Positions 1 through 6,347 of a stretch of DNA of 25,294 nt are shown here, piece by piece. Below the pieces are notes generated by a model. It searched no databases. It saw only the letters and a list, made by a program, of their open reading frames with translations, and was not told where the DNA came from. Numbering within the stretch: position 1 is the stretch's first letter; each line of letters opens with the position of its first letter. Origin of the DNA: a virus. The DNA lies in IMG/VR virus record IMGVR_UViG_3300030107_004993, positions 1 through 25,294 of that record. One strand, written 5' to 3'. Both the position numbers and the translations under genes were made by a program.

Positions 1-263
1 ACAAGGACGCACTCAATGTAACTATCAACGATAAACTTACTAAGTCTAAGTTAATCGAGATATGTAATACATTGCAGGATAGATGTTTACTTAGTGAGTT
101 AGATAAGCCATCACTTATCAGTCCACAAAGTTACATCAAGGACGTACGTGCAAGGTGGGAGATACATCTCACTGAGACACGTGCTCTGATCAAGGACGTC
201 ATCAACGCAGGCAAGCAAGCCCGTGTCATTTATGACCGAGCTTATGCGCGTGCATTTGACTGA
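1..263 (+). CDS. Hypothetical protein, 5' end outside window
   Basis: An open frame runs from the window edge (first full codon at base 3) to a TGA at 261-263, with no stop and no in-frame ATG. The gene therefore most likely starts upstream, and a TTG at 72 need not be the start. The visible 86 residues are mixed-charge and look helical, with two IKDV tetrapeptides and an arginine-rich end (YDRAYARAFD). I do not recognise the family. By position it is one of the small early genes to the left of the integrase in P-SSP7-like cyanophages. Three copies of the octamer CAAGGACG lie inside it. Coding status is supported by the unbroken frame and protein-like composition only. Confidence 0.6.
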   Translation, partial: KDALNVTINDKLTKSKLIEICNTLQDRCLLSELDKPSLISPQSYIKDVRARWEIHLTETRALIKDVINAGKQARVIYDRAYARAFD

Positions 264-276
264 CTCTTTCCTCTTG

Positions 277-328
277 CCATCTATATCCACTGCGGTATAG
301 TTGGCTAGATGAAGGACTCAACTCCTTC
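277..328 (+). promoter_or_regulatory. Two hairpins in the leader of the next small gene
   Basis: The gap 264-357 holds two possible RNA hairpins. The first pairs 277-285 with 296-304 (CCA and CTATA arms, one T-T mismatch, ten-base loop). The second pairs GAAGGA at 311-316 with TCCTTC at 323-328 around a six-base loop. Neither is followed by a U-run, so they do not look like terminators. A GGAGGT ribosome-binding site follows at 349-354. A role as a structured 5' leader is inference. Confidence 0.25.
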
Positions 329-357
329 GCTTACACCCTATCTTTTATGGAGGTCAA

Positions 358-516
358 TTGAATTTAAATAGTGAAGAACTCATACATCTAATTGGTCGAT
401 TCAATCATATTAATCTGCGTCCAAGTTCTTGCACTATGAACAGCAAGGACGTATTCAAACTCAAAGAGAAATTACTTGATGAATACTATATTAAAGTTCA
501 AGGACGCGGATACTAA
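358..516 (+). CDS. Small hypothetical protein (52 aa, TTG start)
   Basis: A 53-codon frame starts at TTG 358 and ends at TAA 514-516. The sequence GGAGGT at 349-354, the best Shine-Dalgarno match in this area, sits three bases before the TTG; that spacing is short but the only nearby ATG (347) is followed at once by a stop. The peptide begins LNSEELIHLIGRF and ends YYIKVQGRGY; it is mixed-charge and plausibly folded. An alternative in-frame start is ATG 436, which would leave 26 aa. No family recognised. Its 3' end overlaps the next small ORF by 38 bases. Support is the ribosome-binding site plus codon content, so moderate to low confidence. Confidence 0.4.
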   Translation: MNLNSEELIHLIGRFNHINLRPSSCTMNSKDVFKLKEKLLDEYYIKVQGRGY

Positions 517-610
517 ACGTAAACAAAAAAGCAGGAGGAATCCTCAAAAGATAAGGCAAGCTAAGGCCAAAACGAAACAGCTAGTACGCAAACTTACTCA
601 AACAAAGTAA
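479..610 (+). CDS. Very basic small protein (43 aa)
   Basis: The frame runs from ATG 479 to TAA 608-610 and overlaps the preceding ORF by 38 bases. The product has 16 Lys/Arg against only two Asp (KRKQKSRRNPQKIR in the middle), so it would bind nucleic acid or anionic partners if made. No ribosome-binding site is obvious; it would depend on translation of the upstream ORF. The octamer copy at 499 reads KDA here, in the same phase as the copies in the neighbouring genes, which mildly favours this frame. It could equally be a chance frame in A-rich DNA. Confidence 0.35.
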   Translation: MNTILKFKDADTKRKQKSRRNPQKIRQAKAKTKQLVRKLTQTK

Positions 611-615
611 CACTA

Positions 616-789
616 ATGATTCACAATCACGAGGACGTTGCTGTTAATCAGCTACGTAAATATCTAGTGCTTACGAATAGTGGGAAGGAATTCACTATTG
701 AAAGTTTCGATGATATAGAGGCTGGTTACCGAGCCATTCATATATGCGGAGAACACAATGAGGAACTCAAGGACGTGACACCATTATGA
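616..789 (+). CDS. Small hypothetical protein (57 aa)
   Basis: ATG 616 to TGA 787-789. The stop overlaps the ATG of the next gene in the four-base ATGA arrangement (786-789), typical of translationally coupled genes and the best argument that both are real. The peptide (start MIHNHEDVAVNQLRKY, with FTIESFDDIEAGYRAI in the middle) has the alternating pattern of a small alpha/beta fold and is acidic, in contrast to the basic ORF before it. No family recognised. One exact octamer copy (768) lies near its end and a variant (630) near its start. Confidence 0.6.
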   Translation: MIHNHEDVAVNQLRKYLVLTNSGKEFTIESFDDIEAGYRAIHICGEHNEELKDVTPL

Positions 790-1112
790 GAAAAAAGAAT
801 CCTTATTTTCATCACAACTGGCAAGCAGTCAAAGACACGCCAGCAGAAGATTTCACAGCGATGACTTTCAAAGAGTTTGAATTATTGCAATCGCTTTGGT
901 CCATTCCAAGTTCTGTGGAATGCATCATGCGGATCACCAATCTCAAGACAGGGAAAGTCAAAGAGCATGTATATCGCAGACGAGGGAATGCTGAGAACAA
1001 GATTCGAGCATTAGTGAATCAAGGAAATCACGAGTTTGTGATTTGCGATCACGAAACAGTCCACCATTTATTTCCATTACCACCAAATGAAAAAAAGAAC
1101 AGAAGAAATTAG
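786..1112 (+). CDS. Hypothetical protein (108 aa)
   Basis: ATG 786 is coupled by ATGA overlap to the gene before it. The product is basic at both ends (MRKKN start, NEKKNRRN end). Its centre, CIMRITNLKTGKVKEHVYRR, looks like beta strands with a turn, followed by a short helix (NAENKIRALVNQ) and a further strand (HEFVICDHETVHHLF). This resembles a small phage accessory protein, but I cannot name a family. The last 26 bases overlap the following small ORF. A 62-aa frame on the opposite strand inside it is a shadow. Confidence 0.82.
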   Translation: MRKKNPYFHHNWQAVKDTPAEDFTAMTFKEFELLQSLWSIPSSVECIMRITNLKTGKVKEHVYRRRGNAENKIRALVNQGNHEFVICDHETVHHLFPLPPNEKKNRRN

Positions 1113-1218
1113 GCTTGCGGAATTAATCCGTGATGTCAGCAACCATCCACATAAGGAGGAGCTGATTGAAATTATGTATCAACAGGCACAAGAAGATTCA
1201 GAATATTTAGTACTCTAA
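1087..1218 (+). CDS. Small hypothetical protein (43 aa)
   Basis: ATG 1087 to TAA 1216-1218, beginning inside the last codons of the preceding gene in another frame. The peptide (KKRTEEIRLAELIRD, then HKEELIEIMYQQAQED) is amphipathic and predicted to be mostly helical, rich in Glu. The overlap and the clean helical pattern suggest a coupled real gene. No family recognised. It could be an antitoxin-like or regulatory helix, but nothing in the sequence proves that. Confidence 0.5.
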   Translation: MKKRTEEIRLAELIRDVSNHPHKEELIEIMYQQAQEDSEYLVL

Positions 1219-1241
1219 GCTACAAATTTTGTTTTCAAATA

Positions 1242-1439
1242 ATGAAACGAGTGACTGTCAACTTCCAAGATGAATGTCATTTAAGACTGAAATTATTTGC
1301 TGCCGCTAAAGAGATGACTATCAATGAAGTCATGATAGAAGCTGCAAAACTGTATGTACAGTGTAACAGTAAACACTATGAAATCGCAAAAGAATTGTTA
1401 AAAGAGAATGATGAAAGCAAGGACCAAGTTAACAATTAA
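1242..1439 (+). CDS. Ribbon-helix-helix (Arc/CopG-like) DNA-binding protein
   Basis: A 65-residue protein with the ribbon-helix-helix pattern: a short N-terminal strand (KRVTVNF, residues 2-8), helix A (ECHLRLKLFAAAKE, about 11-24), the turn MTIN, and helix B (EVMIEAAKLYVQ). Residues 1-40 are the whole fold; the remaining acidic/Lys tail (LLKENDESKDQ) is extra. Members of this family bind operators as dimers through the strand. It lies three genes upstream of the integrase together with a winged-helix protein, so control of early genes or of the integration decision is plausible but is inference. Upstream DNA (1219-1241) is T-rich and has no clear ribosome-binding site. Confidence 0.75.
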   Translation: MKRVTVNFQDECHLRLKLFAAAKEMTINEVMIEAAKLYVQCNSKHYEIAKELLKENDESKDQVNN

Positions 1440-1458
1440 CCCGACAGTATAAGTATTA

Positions 1459-1623
1459 ATGCAGATCTTTTCTTCAGGCAACCTTTATATAGGAACAGAT
1501 GATACATCATTCTGTAACATATCTATCCACCTTGGTAGATACAGGCTAGAGTATTCAAGTCCAAGCTTAGTAAAGGACAATGAGTACGGAACTCAAGAGG
1601 GATCTAACAGACGAGAAGATTGA
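1459..1623 (+). CDS. Possible small hypothetical protein (54 aa)
   Basis: ATG 1459 to TGA 1621-1623 in the otherwise empty 140-base gap, running 44 bases into the next gene in another frame. The first 35 residues have an alternating beta-like pattern (LYIGTDDTSFCNISIHLGRY), while the part that overlaps the next gene (YGTQEGSNRRED) is low quality, as expected of a forced tail. No ribosome-binding site is evident at its start. Treat as a candidate. Confidence 0.38.
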   Translation: MQIFSSGNLYIGTDDTSFCNISIHLGRYRLEYSSPSLVKDNEYGTQEGSNRRED

Positions 1624-1990
1624 GCGCTTATTAAAAGTGATCAACCTGATGCGTTTATATGACAGAGAAGTGCCATCACAAGTTCTAGCTACTTTGTTTT
1701 ATATTGGGTCTCATAATAATTGTCATAAGACAGCACTGGAGCAAGACTTAAACTTCACAACGGCTAGTAGTTCTAGAAATACTGATCGTTTAAGCAAGGA
1801 CCATCGTCTTAACGGCATGTTAGGTAAAAACGGCAAGCTCATTGTTAAGCCTGGATATGACTTAATTACTAAGGAGGTAGAAGAGGCAGTGTCGTCTCCA
1901 CGACGACAACGACTCAAGCTCACAAAAAAAGGTGAGGACTTAATGAACCAAATTAAAGAGATTCTTTATGGGACTGAAAACATGGGGTGA
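1580..1990 (+). CDS. Winged-helix (MarR-like) DNA-binding protein
   Basis: The 136-residue product has the layout of a winged helix: helix 1 (DEKIERLLKVINLMRLY), helix 2 (PSQVLATLFYIG), a helix-turn-helix (CHKTALEQDLNFTTASSSRN, where the second half is the likely recognition helix), a wing region (GKLIVKPGYDLI) and a C-terminal helix after the LTKKGEDLMNQI stretch that is typical of the MarR group. ATG 1580 follows AAAGGA at 1572-1577, a usable ribosome-binding site. The gene overlaps the integrase start by 23 bases, so the two are probably co-translated. A role as regulator of, or accessory factor for, integration is inference; some phage proteins of this class instead act in early transcription. 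Confidence 0.75.
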   Translation: MSTELKRDLTDEKIERLLKVINLMRLYDREVPSQVLATLFYIGSHNNCHKTALEQDLNFTTASSSRNTDRLSKDHRLNGMLGKNGKLIVKPGYDLITKEVEEAVSSPRRQRLKLTKKGEDLMNQIKEILYGTENMG

Positions 1991-2816
1991 GTGTCTTGAT
2001 TACACCATCTCAACACGCGCCACGTGGAAACGGGGCGGAGGTGCGCAAGCTGCACAAATCTATGCAGGTTACTTCACCAGATTGCGAGGACGATCCTTCC
2101 CTGCTGCCAAAATCAGACAGGCAATCATCAGACAATTAGGAGAAGAACTGGTCGAGGAAGGAAAGAGTAAAGCCACTGTAAATCGCTTCATCTCTGCTGT
2201 TGCGACTGTGCTGAATCACTGTAAAGCTGATGAACAGGTTGACTTTGATGTGCCTCGATTTGAGAGGTCCAAAGAAGACGATTTTGTTCGTGAATACTTC
2301 ACAAAAGATCAAGTGAAACAGATTGAATGGGTTGCACGGAATGAGTTTCATAATGATGCATTAGCTGATATCACCTTGATGGGTGCATATACAGGAATGC
2401 GTCAAGCTGAAATCCTTTCGATGAAAGCAAAGGACATTGATTTACACTTGAATGTTATTAACATTCCCAAGACTAAATCAGGCAAAACTCGTTGTGTACC
2501 CATTCACAATCACCTTAAGCCGATGTTAATGGAGAGGCTAGAATATTGCTCTCCAAATGTACAAATCTTTGGTGATTGCTGGACAAATAAAGATCAATTA
2601 CTGCGTCAATTCAAGAACGTAGTAAGAAAGTATATGCAGTTAGATGAACGGTATTGTTTTCATTCATTGAGACATACTTTCGCGACATGGCATGTACAAG
2701 CCGGGACTCATTTCAGGGAACTGATGGTGATGATGGGACATTCAAACATTGAGACAACACTCATCTATGCCAAGTCCACCGATATGAGTCGGCAGGCAGC
2801 AATCAACAATATTTAA
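1968..2816 (+). CDS. int: Tyrosine recombinase / phage integrase
   Basis: A 282-residue tyrosine recombinase. The N-terminal 110 residues form the SAM-like core-binding domain (AKIRQAIIRQLGEELVEEGK, then ATVNRFISAVATVLNH). The catalytic domain shows the full set of residues: Arg145 in TGMRQAEIL, a lysine in the beta hairpin (PKTKSGKT, 168-173), His232 and Arg235 in HSLRHTFATW, His258 in GHSNIETT and the nucleophile Tyr267 in LIYAKS. It should cut and rejoin attP with a host attB. Just downstream (2918-2962) lies DNA matching the 5' half of a tRNA-Leu gene, the arrangement described for P-SSP7. At about 280 residues it is a compact but complete member. The start overlaps the winged-helix gene. 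Confidence 0.95.
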   Translation: MGLKTWGECLDYTISTRATWKRGGGAQAAQIYAGYFTRLRGRSFPAAKIRQAIIRQLGEELVEEGKSKATVNRFISAVATVLNHCKADEQVDFDVPRFERSKEDDFVREYFTKDQVKQIEWVARNEFHNDALADITLMGAYTGMRQAEILSMKAKDIDLHLNVINIPKTKSGKTRCVPIHNHLKPMLMERLEYCSPNVQIFGDCWTNKDQLLRQFKNVVRKYMQLDERYCFHSLRHTFATWHVQAGTHFRELMVMMGHSNIETTLIYAKSTDMSRQAAINNI

Positions 2817-2817
2817 A

Positions 2818-2834
2818 CGACTAAGCTCGACTAA
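2818..2834 (+). repeat. Direct repeat CGACTAA x2 next to int
   Basis: CGACTAA occurs at 2818-2824 and again at 2828-2834, exactly ten bases apart (one helical turn), between the integrase stop and the tRNA-like core. Short repeats on one face of the helix near attP are often integrase arm or accessory-factor sites, but two seven-base copies could arise by chance. Confidence 0.35.
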
Positions 2835-2839
2835 CAGTC

Positions 2840-2971
2840 ATGTTTCAGAACGAAGTTACTGGCATCTCAAACTATGGATTTCGCACCACGCTGGATTATG
2901 ATCATCAAGATCCATTAGCCCACCTGGCGGAATTGGTAGACGCGCTGGTTTTAGGTTCTGGGGTGACTTAA
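2840..2971 (+). CDS. Doubtful small ORF read through attP (43 aa)
   Basis: ATG 2840 to TAA 2969-2971. The first half (VTGISNYGFRTTLDYDHQD) is protein-like; the second half is simply the tRNA-Leu fragment translated (HLAELVDALVLGSG). There is no convincing ribosome-binding site. Integration would break the frame or replace its tail with host sequence. I think it is more likely accidental, but it is listed because it fills the space and its composition is not obviously random. Confidence 0.22.
   Translation: MFQNEVTGISNYGFRTTLDYDHQDPLAHLAELVDALVLGSGVT
2918..2962 (+). other. Phage attachment site (attP) matching 5' half of tRNA-Leu(UAG)
   Basis: The bases from 2918 read as the 5' half of a bacterial leucine tRNA: a seven-base acceptor strand (GCCCACC), TG, a D arm with GGAATTGGTAGAC, and an anticodon loop centred on TAG (TTTTAGGT at about 2949-2956), ending near 2962. 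There is no variable arm, T arm or 3' acceptor strand, so it is not a tRNA gene. It follows an intact integrase by about 100 bases. P-SSP7 is known to carry a stretch identical to part of its host's tRNA-Leu gene at this place. The site is therefore the likely crossover core that would restore the host tRNA on integration. Confidence 0.85.
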
Positions 2972-2984
2972 ATACACGTACGTA

Positions 2985-3021
2985 GAGGTCAAGGCATGAA
3001 GTCTTGGCCTCATTTATTTTT
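2985..3021 (+). terminator. Intrinsic terminator between attP and the RNA polymerase gene
   Basis: GAGGTCAAG (2985-2993) pairs with CTTGGCCTC (3003-3011), nine base pairs with one G-T wobble, around a nine-base loop, followed by ATTTATTTTTC (3012-3022). It would end transcripts coming from the left arm and integrase before the polymerase gene, so the polymerase must be reached by read-through or have its own promoter in 3022-3075. Confidence 0.8.
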
Positions 3022-3075
3022 CAGCTATATACACCTTCGTATAAATCTAATCACCTTATCCAGCGCGATTTATTT

Positions 3076-5409
3076 ATGCTTACTAAGAGCAATATCGCGG
3101 ATCAAGTTAGGCTTGAACGTGATCAAATTAGAAAAGGTAAAGAGAAGTTATATGAAACAACAAAGAAATTAGAAGAACAGAATTATGCATCTGCATCTAT
3201 CTATGGATCGACAGCCTTACAAGTTCTGATTCCTAAAATATCGAAGAGAGTAGAAAATACTTCTAATAGGATTCATGAGGGAAAAGTTGGTGTTAAATTC
3301 AAAGATCTAAAACCATTTCTTTCAGTACTCAGCAGTTATAGTTGTGCTGCAATTACTTGTAAAATTGCAATCGATAAAATATTTGGAATCAGAGATAAAA
3401 GTAATTATGTCACTAACATTGCAGCATCAATTGGTTTTGGTATAGAGAAAGAATGTCAGATGCTTTATTACGAAAATAAAGTACCTGCATTGTTACAAAC
3501 CTTAAAAGATAATTATTGGCATAAATCAACAGGGACTGATTACAAAGTTAAGAAGATTCAAACATTAATGAATCGATATAAGGTAGCACCATGGGAAGCA
3601 TGGGGTCGTGTTAGATGCGTTCATATTGGTGGTTGGTTACTTGATTGTTTTATAGAAGAGAGTGGTTGGTTTGAAAAACAAATCAAAAGAGAAGGTAGAG
3701 AAACACATCCATATGTAGTTCCAACACCTGAATACTTAGCTACTAAAGATCAATTACTTACGGATGCTGAAGTATTTGCACCTTTTGCGCTTCCTATGCT
3801 TATACCACCGAGAGAATGGAGTCACGAAGAGAATGGTGGGTATGTACTTGACAAGTTATTACAGATCAATCCAATGGTCAGGCGCGGTCAGTCACATATA
3901 CAGGGAGAAGAACCTGTCACTTTCCTGAACAAAATTCAGAAGGTTGGATACCAGTTAAATCCATTCATTGTCGAGGTTGCTAAGTACCTATATAAAAAAG
4001 GTACTGAAGTAGGAAAGTTTATACCTATCGTTAACAATGAGATACCTCCTAAGCCAGTTGATATTGATACGAATAAAGAATCAAGGCATGACTGGAGAAG
4101 GAGAGCGACAAAGATAAGAGATCTAAATGCTCAAACATTTAAGCGTTCATGTAGAACACGAATGCAAATGATAGCTGTAGAGGAGTTTGAGGGTAAAGAA
4201 TTCTTCTTACCTTGGAGCTTTGATTACAGAGGAAGAGTATACCCCATCCCATCAGTATTATCTTTGCAAGATTCAGACTTTGGAAAAAGTTTGATTCTCT
4301 TCAGTGAGTCAGCAGAGATAAATAACCAGGGTAAGGAATGGTTAGCTTTCCAAGTAGCAACTACAGCTGGTAGAGATAAAGATAGTATGTCTGATAGACA
4401 GCAATGGGTCTTAGATAACCTTGAGGTCATCAAGAACATAGCTGAAGATCCAATAAGGTATATACATGAGTGGGAAGGTGTCTCAGAGCCATGGTGCCAC
4501 CTTGCAGCATGCAGGGAATACTATGAGATAGTCATAGCTAAGACTAAGACTACTACTAACTTACCTATAGCTATTGATGCCACTGCCTCGGGATTACAGA
4601 TCCTATCAGGGTTGTGTAAATGTAAATCAACAGCTGAATTGGTTAATGTAATACCAAGCTCTAAACCACAAGATGCTTATCAAGTAATAGCAGAGAAAGC
4701 ATTACCACATATACCTGAAAGATTACGACCTTACTGGGATCGTAAATGTACTAAACGTACAGTAATGACTATACCTTACAATGCTAAACCTTTTAGTAAT
4801 AGGTCATACATTAGGGAAGCTCTAAAAGAGAAAGGTATAGAGATTGAGAAAGATGAACTAACTCAAACTGTTAAAGCTGTTAGGGATGCAATGAATGAAA
4901 TATTTCCTGGACCTATGGCAGTTATGAAATGGATAGAGAAAGAGGTTAGTAGAGTTTTGGCTGACGGTAAGAAATATTTAGAATGGGAGACTCCATCTAA
5001 ATTTACTGTTAGACAGAAGTTAAATAAGAAAGATGTAGTAAGGATACAACTACGTCTATTAGGTACAGTTAACTTAAGAGTACCTACAGGTGATGGTAAG
5101 AAAGTAGATAAAGCTCATCATAGAAACGCTACAGCCCCTAATCTTATACATTCATTAGATGCTTCGATGCTACACATGTCAGCATTGGAATTTAATGCAC
5201 CGATAGCTCTAATACATGATTCTGTTCTATGTAGAGCTAATGATATGAAGCTATTAGGAGATCTAGTCAGAGATACATACATGCGTCTATTTGCAGAGCA
5301 TGATTTTTTAAAAGACTTTGCTCAGCAGATAGGAGCAAAGACTGAACCACCAATTATTGGCGACCTTAAACCAGAGTCAGTAATTGAATCCACTTACTTT
5401 TTTTGCTAA
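3076..5409 (+). CDS. T7-like single-subunit RNA polymerase
   Basis: This DNA-directed RNA polymerase would transcribe the phage middle and late genes. From ATG 3076 it has 777 residues (T7: 883). Palm motif A is IAIDATASG with catalytic Asp501; the fingers helix KRTVMTIPY supplies Lys560 and Tyr568; motif C is LIHDSV with Asp715. The DYRGRVYPIPS segment before the palm is the family's conserved sugar-discrimination region, and the protein ends in an aromatic foot (TYFFC) like the T7 FAFA end. The frame is open back to a TTG at 3004, but that lies inside the terminator's 3' arm, so ATG 3076 is preferred. The product most resembles T7 in its second half; the N-terminal promoter-binding part is diverged, so its promoter cannot be guessed from T7. 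Confidence 0.97.
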   Translation: MLTKSNIADQVRLERDQIRKGKEKLYETTKKLEEQNYASASIYGSTALQVLIPKISKRVENTSNRIHEGKVGVKFKDLKPFLSVLSSYSCAAITCKIAIDKIFGIRDKSNYVTNIAASIGFGIEKECQMLYYENKVPALLQTLKDNYWHKSTGTDYKVKKIQTLMNRYKVAPWEAWGRVRCVHIGGWLLDCFIEESGWFEKQIKREGRETHPYVVPTPEYLATKDQLLTDAEVFAPFALPMLIPPREWSHEENGGYVLDKLLQINPMVRRGQSHIQGEEPVTFLNKIQKVGYQLNPFIVEVAKYLYKKGTEVGKFIPIVNNEIPPKPVDIDTNKESRHDWRRRATKIRDLNAQTFKRSCRTRMQMIAVEEFEGKEFFLPWSFDYRGRVYPIPSVLSLQDSDFGKSLILFSESAEINNQGKEWLAFQVATTAGRDKDSMSDRQQWVLDNLEVIKNIAEDPIRYIHEWEGVSEPWCHLAACREYYEIVIAKTKTTTNLPIAIDATASGLQILSGLCKCKSTAELVNVIPSSKPQDAYQVIAEKALPHIPERLRPYWDRKCTKRTVMTIPYNAKPFSNRSYIREALKEKGIEIEKDELTQTVKAVRDAMNEIFPGPMAVMKWIEKEVSRVLADGKKYLEWETPSKFTVRQKLNKKDVVRIQLRLLGTVNLRVPTGDGKKVDKAHHRNATAPNLIHSLDASMLHMSALEFNAPIALIHDSVLCRANDMKLLGDLVRDTYMRLFAEHDFLKDFAQQIGAKTEPPIIGDLKPESVIESTYFFC

Positions 5410-5412
5410 TTA

Positions 5413-5994
5413 ATGCCAAACACCACACATAAGACGAATGCACCTGTCAGACTTGAGGGGTTCAACGCAGTACTAAAACCGAGTCAATTTGGGTATAGCC
5501 TTAAAGCTTTAGTCGAAGATGATTTGATTAATACATTGGAACAAGAGAGATCAGATCAAGTTGAATGGTGTGTCTCTAAGTTAAAGAATCCAAAAAGAAA
5601 AACAGAACGTCCAGTACCTTGGGAGGAAGTAGCAGATGGAAAATACACAATTAAATTCTCTTGGGGAGAAGACAACAAGCCACCAATTTACGATACAGAA
5701 GGCAGCTTGGTTACTGACCCTGACGTGCCTCTCTATGAAGGAAGTCTTGTAAAGCTAGCTTTTTATCAGAAGCCATACTTACTAAGAGATGGTGTTACCT
5801 ATGGAACATCTCTAAAACTTAGAGGTGTACAGATAGTCACAGTTAATAGTAAGGCTGGAGTTGATAATGGAGAGCTTAGTGATGAAGATGTAAAGAGTAT
5901 GTTTGGGACTTGTGAAGGTTATAAGACCAGTGCACCTAATCCTCAAAGAGTAGATGGAACCCCATCTTCAGTAGAAGAAGAAGATGATTTCTAA
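5413..5994 (+). CDS. Single-stranded DNA-binding protein (T7 gp2.5-like)
   Basis: 193 residues, starting three bases after the polymerase stop. It coats single strands at the fork. The central part (KYTIKFSWGEDNKPPIYD, then GSLVKLAFYQKPYLL and TSLKLRGVQIVTV) gives the beta strands of an OB fold, and the end is the acidic tail VEEEDDF with a terminal Phe, the feature by which gp2.5 contacts helicase-primase and polymerase. The primase-helicase here ends in DF too, as in T7. The stop shares one base with the next ATG (taATG at 5992-5996), so expression is coupled to the endonuclease. The assignment rests on position, size, OB-like strands and tail. Confidence 0.93.
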   Translation: MPNTTHKTNAPVRLEGFNAVLKPSQFGYSLKALVEDDLINTLEQERSDQVEWCVSKLKNPKRKTERPVPWEEVADGKYTIKFSWGEDNKPPIYDTEGSLVTDPDVPLYEGSLVKLAFYQKPYLLRDGVTYGTSLKLRGVQIVTVNSKAGVDNGELSDEDVKSMFGTCEGYKTSAPNPQRVDGTPSSVEEEDDF

Positions 5995-6347
5995 TGGGTT
6001 TCCGTTCGAAATTAGAAGAGAAGGTTTCAGATTTATTATGTGAACTAGGAATTGACTATGAGTATGAAACAACTAAGGTTGATTACCAAATCACCCACTA
6101 TTACGTCCCTGATTTTATATTACCGAATGGGGTTACTTTAGAATGTAAGGGATACTGGGACTCAGTAGATAGACGTAAGATCAAGAATGTTATAGAGCAG
6201 AACCCACAGTTAGATATAAGGATGGTGTTTCAATCTCCCTATAACAAGATTTCAAAAAGATCAAAGACAACGTACGCACAATGGTGTGATCGACACAAAA
6301 TACAATGGTGTGCGTTCCATACAATACCAATGGAATGGCTCATATAG
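5994..6347 (+). CDS. Endonuclease I / Holliday junction resolvase (T7 gp3-like)
   Basis: 117 residues, slightly shorter than T7 gp3 (149) because the N-terminal extension is missing. It resolves branched DNA and helps break down host DNA. The active-site set is intact: Glu8 (FRSKLEEKV), Asp40 (YVPDFILPNG), Glu50 and Lys52 (LECKGYW), matching T7 Glu20, Asp55, Glu65 and Lys67. The C-terminal half (QLDIRMVFQSPYNKI and EWLI at the end) also follows T7. It overlaps the SSB stop by one base and the primase-helicase start by 13 bases. Confidence 0.95.
   Translation: MGFRSKLEEKVSDLLCELGIDYEYETTKVDYQITHYYVPDFILPNGVTLECKGYWDSVDRRKIKNVIEQNPQLDIRMVFQSPYNKISKRSKTTYAQWCDRHKIQWCAFHTIPMEWLI

Larger units (their letters stand above)
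2..775 (+). repeat. Dispersed octamer CAAGGACG, six exact copies
   Basis: Exact copies begin at 2, 137, 191, 444, 499 and 768; a one-mismatch copy (CGAGGACG) begins at 630. All are on the + strand. In each predicted small ORF the octamer is read in the same phase, as Lys-Asp followed by Val or Ala. The shorter core AAGGAC continues to recur at 312, 1419, 1573, 1796 and 2430. Two neighbouring pairs are spaced 54 and 55 bases apart. I did not notice the exact octamer in the later genes, but I read by eye. Confidence 0.6.

Noticed and set aside
264-357. Possible tRNA (D-arm-like GGTATAGTTGG and a six-pair stem).
   Set aside because: No T arm, no acceptor pairing and an even-sized loop; it is only two hairpins.
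309-371. 20-codon ORF (ATG 309) as a leader peptide.
   Set aside because: No ribosome-binding site, and the frame lies mostly in a hairpin and overlaps the better supported TTG ORF.
2918-2962. A functional tRNA-Leu gene.
   Set aside because: Only the 5' half is present; the sequence after 2962 has no variable arm, T arm or 3' acceptor strand.
3004-3075. Upstream TTG start giving an RNA polymerase 24 residues longer.
   Set aside because: The TTG lies inside the terminator's 3' arm and the added residues show no similarity to family N-termini; ATG 3076 is better.
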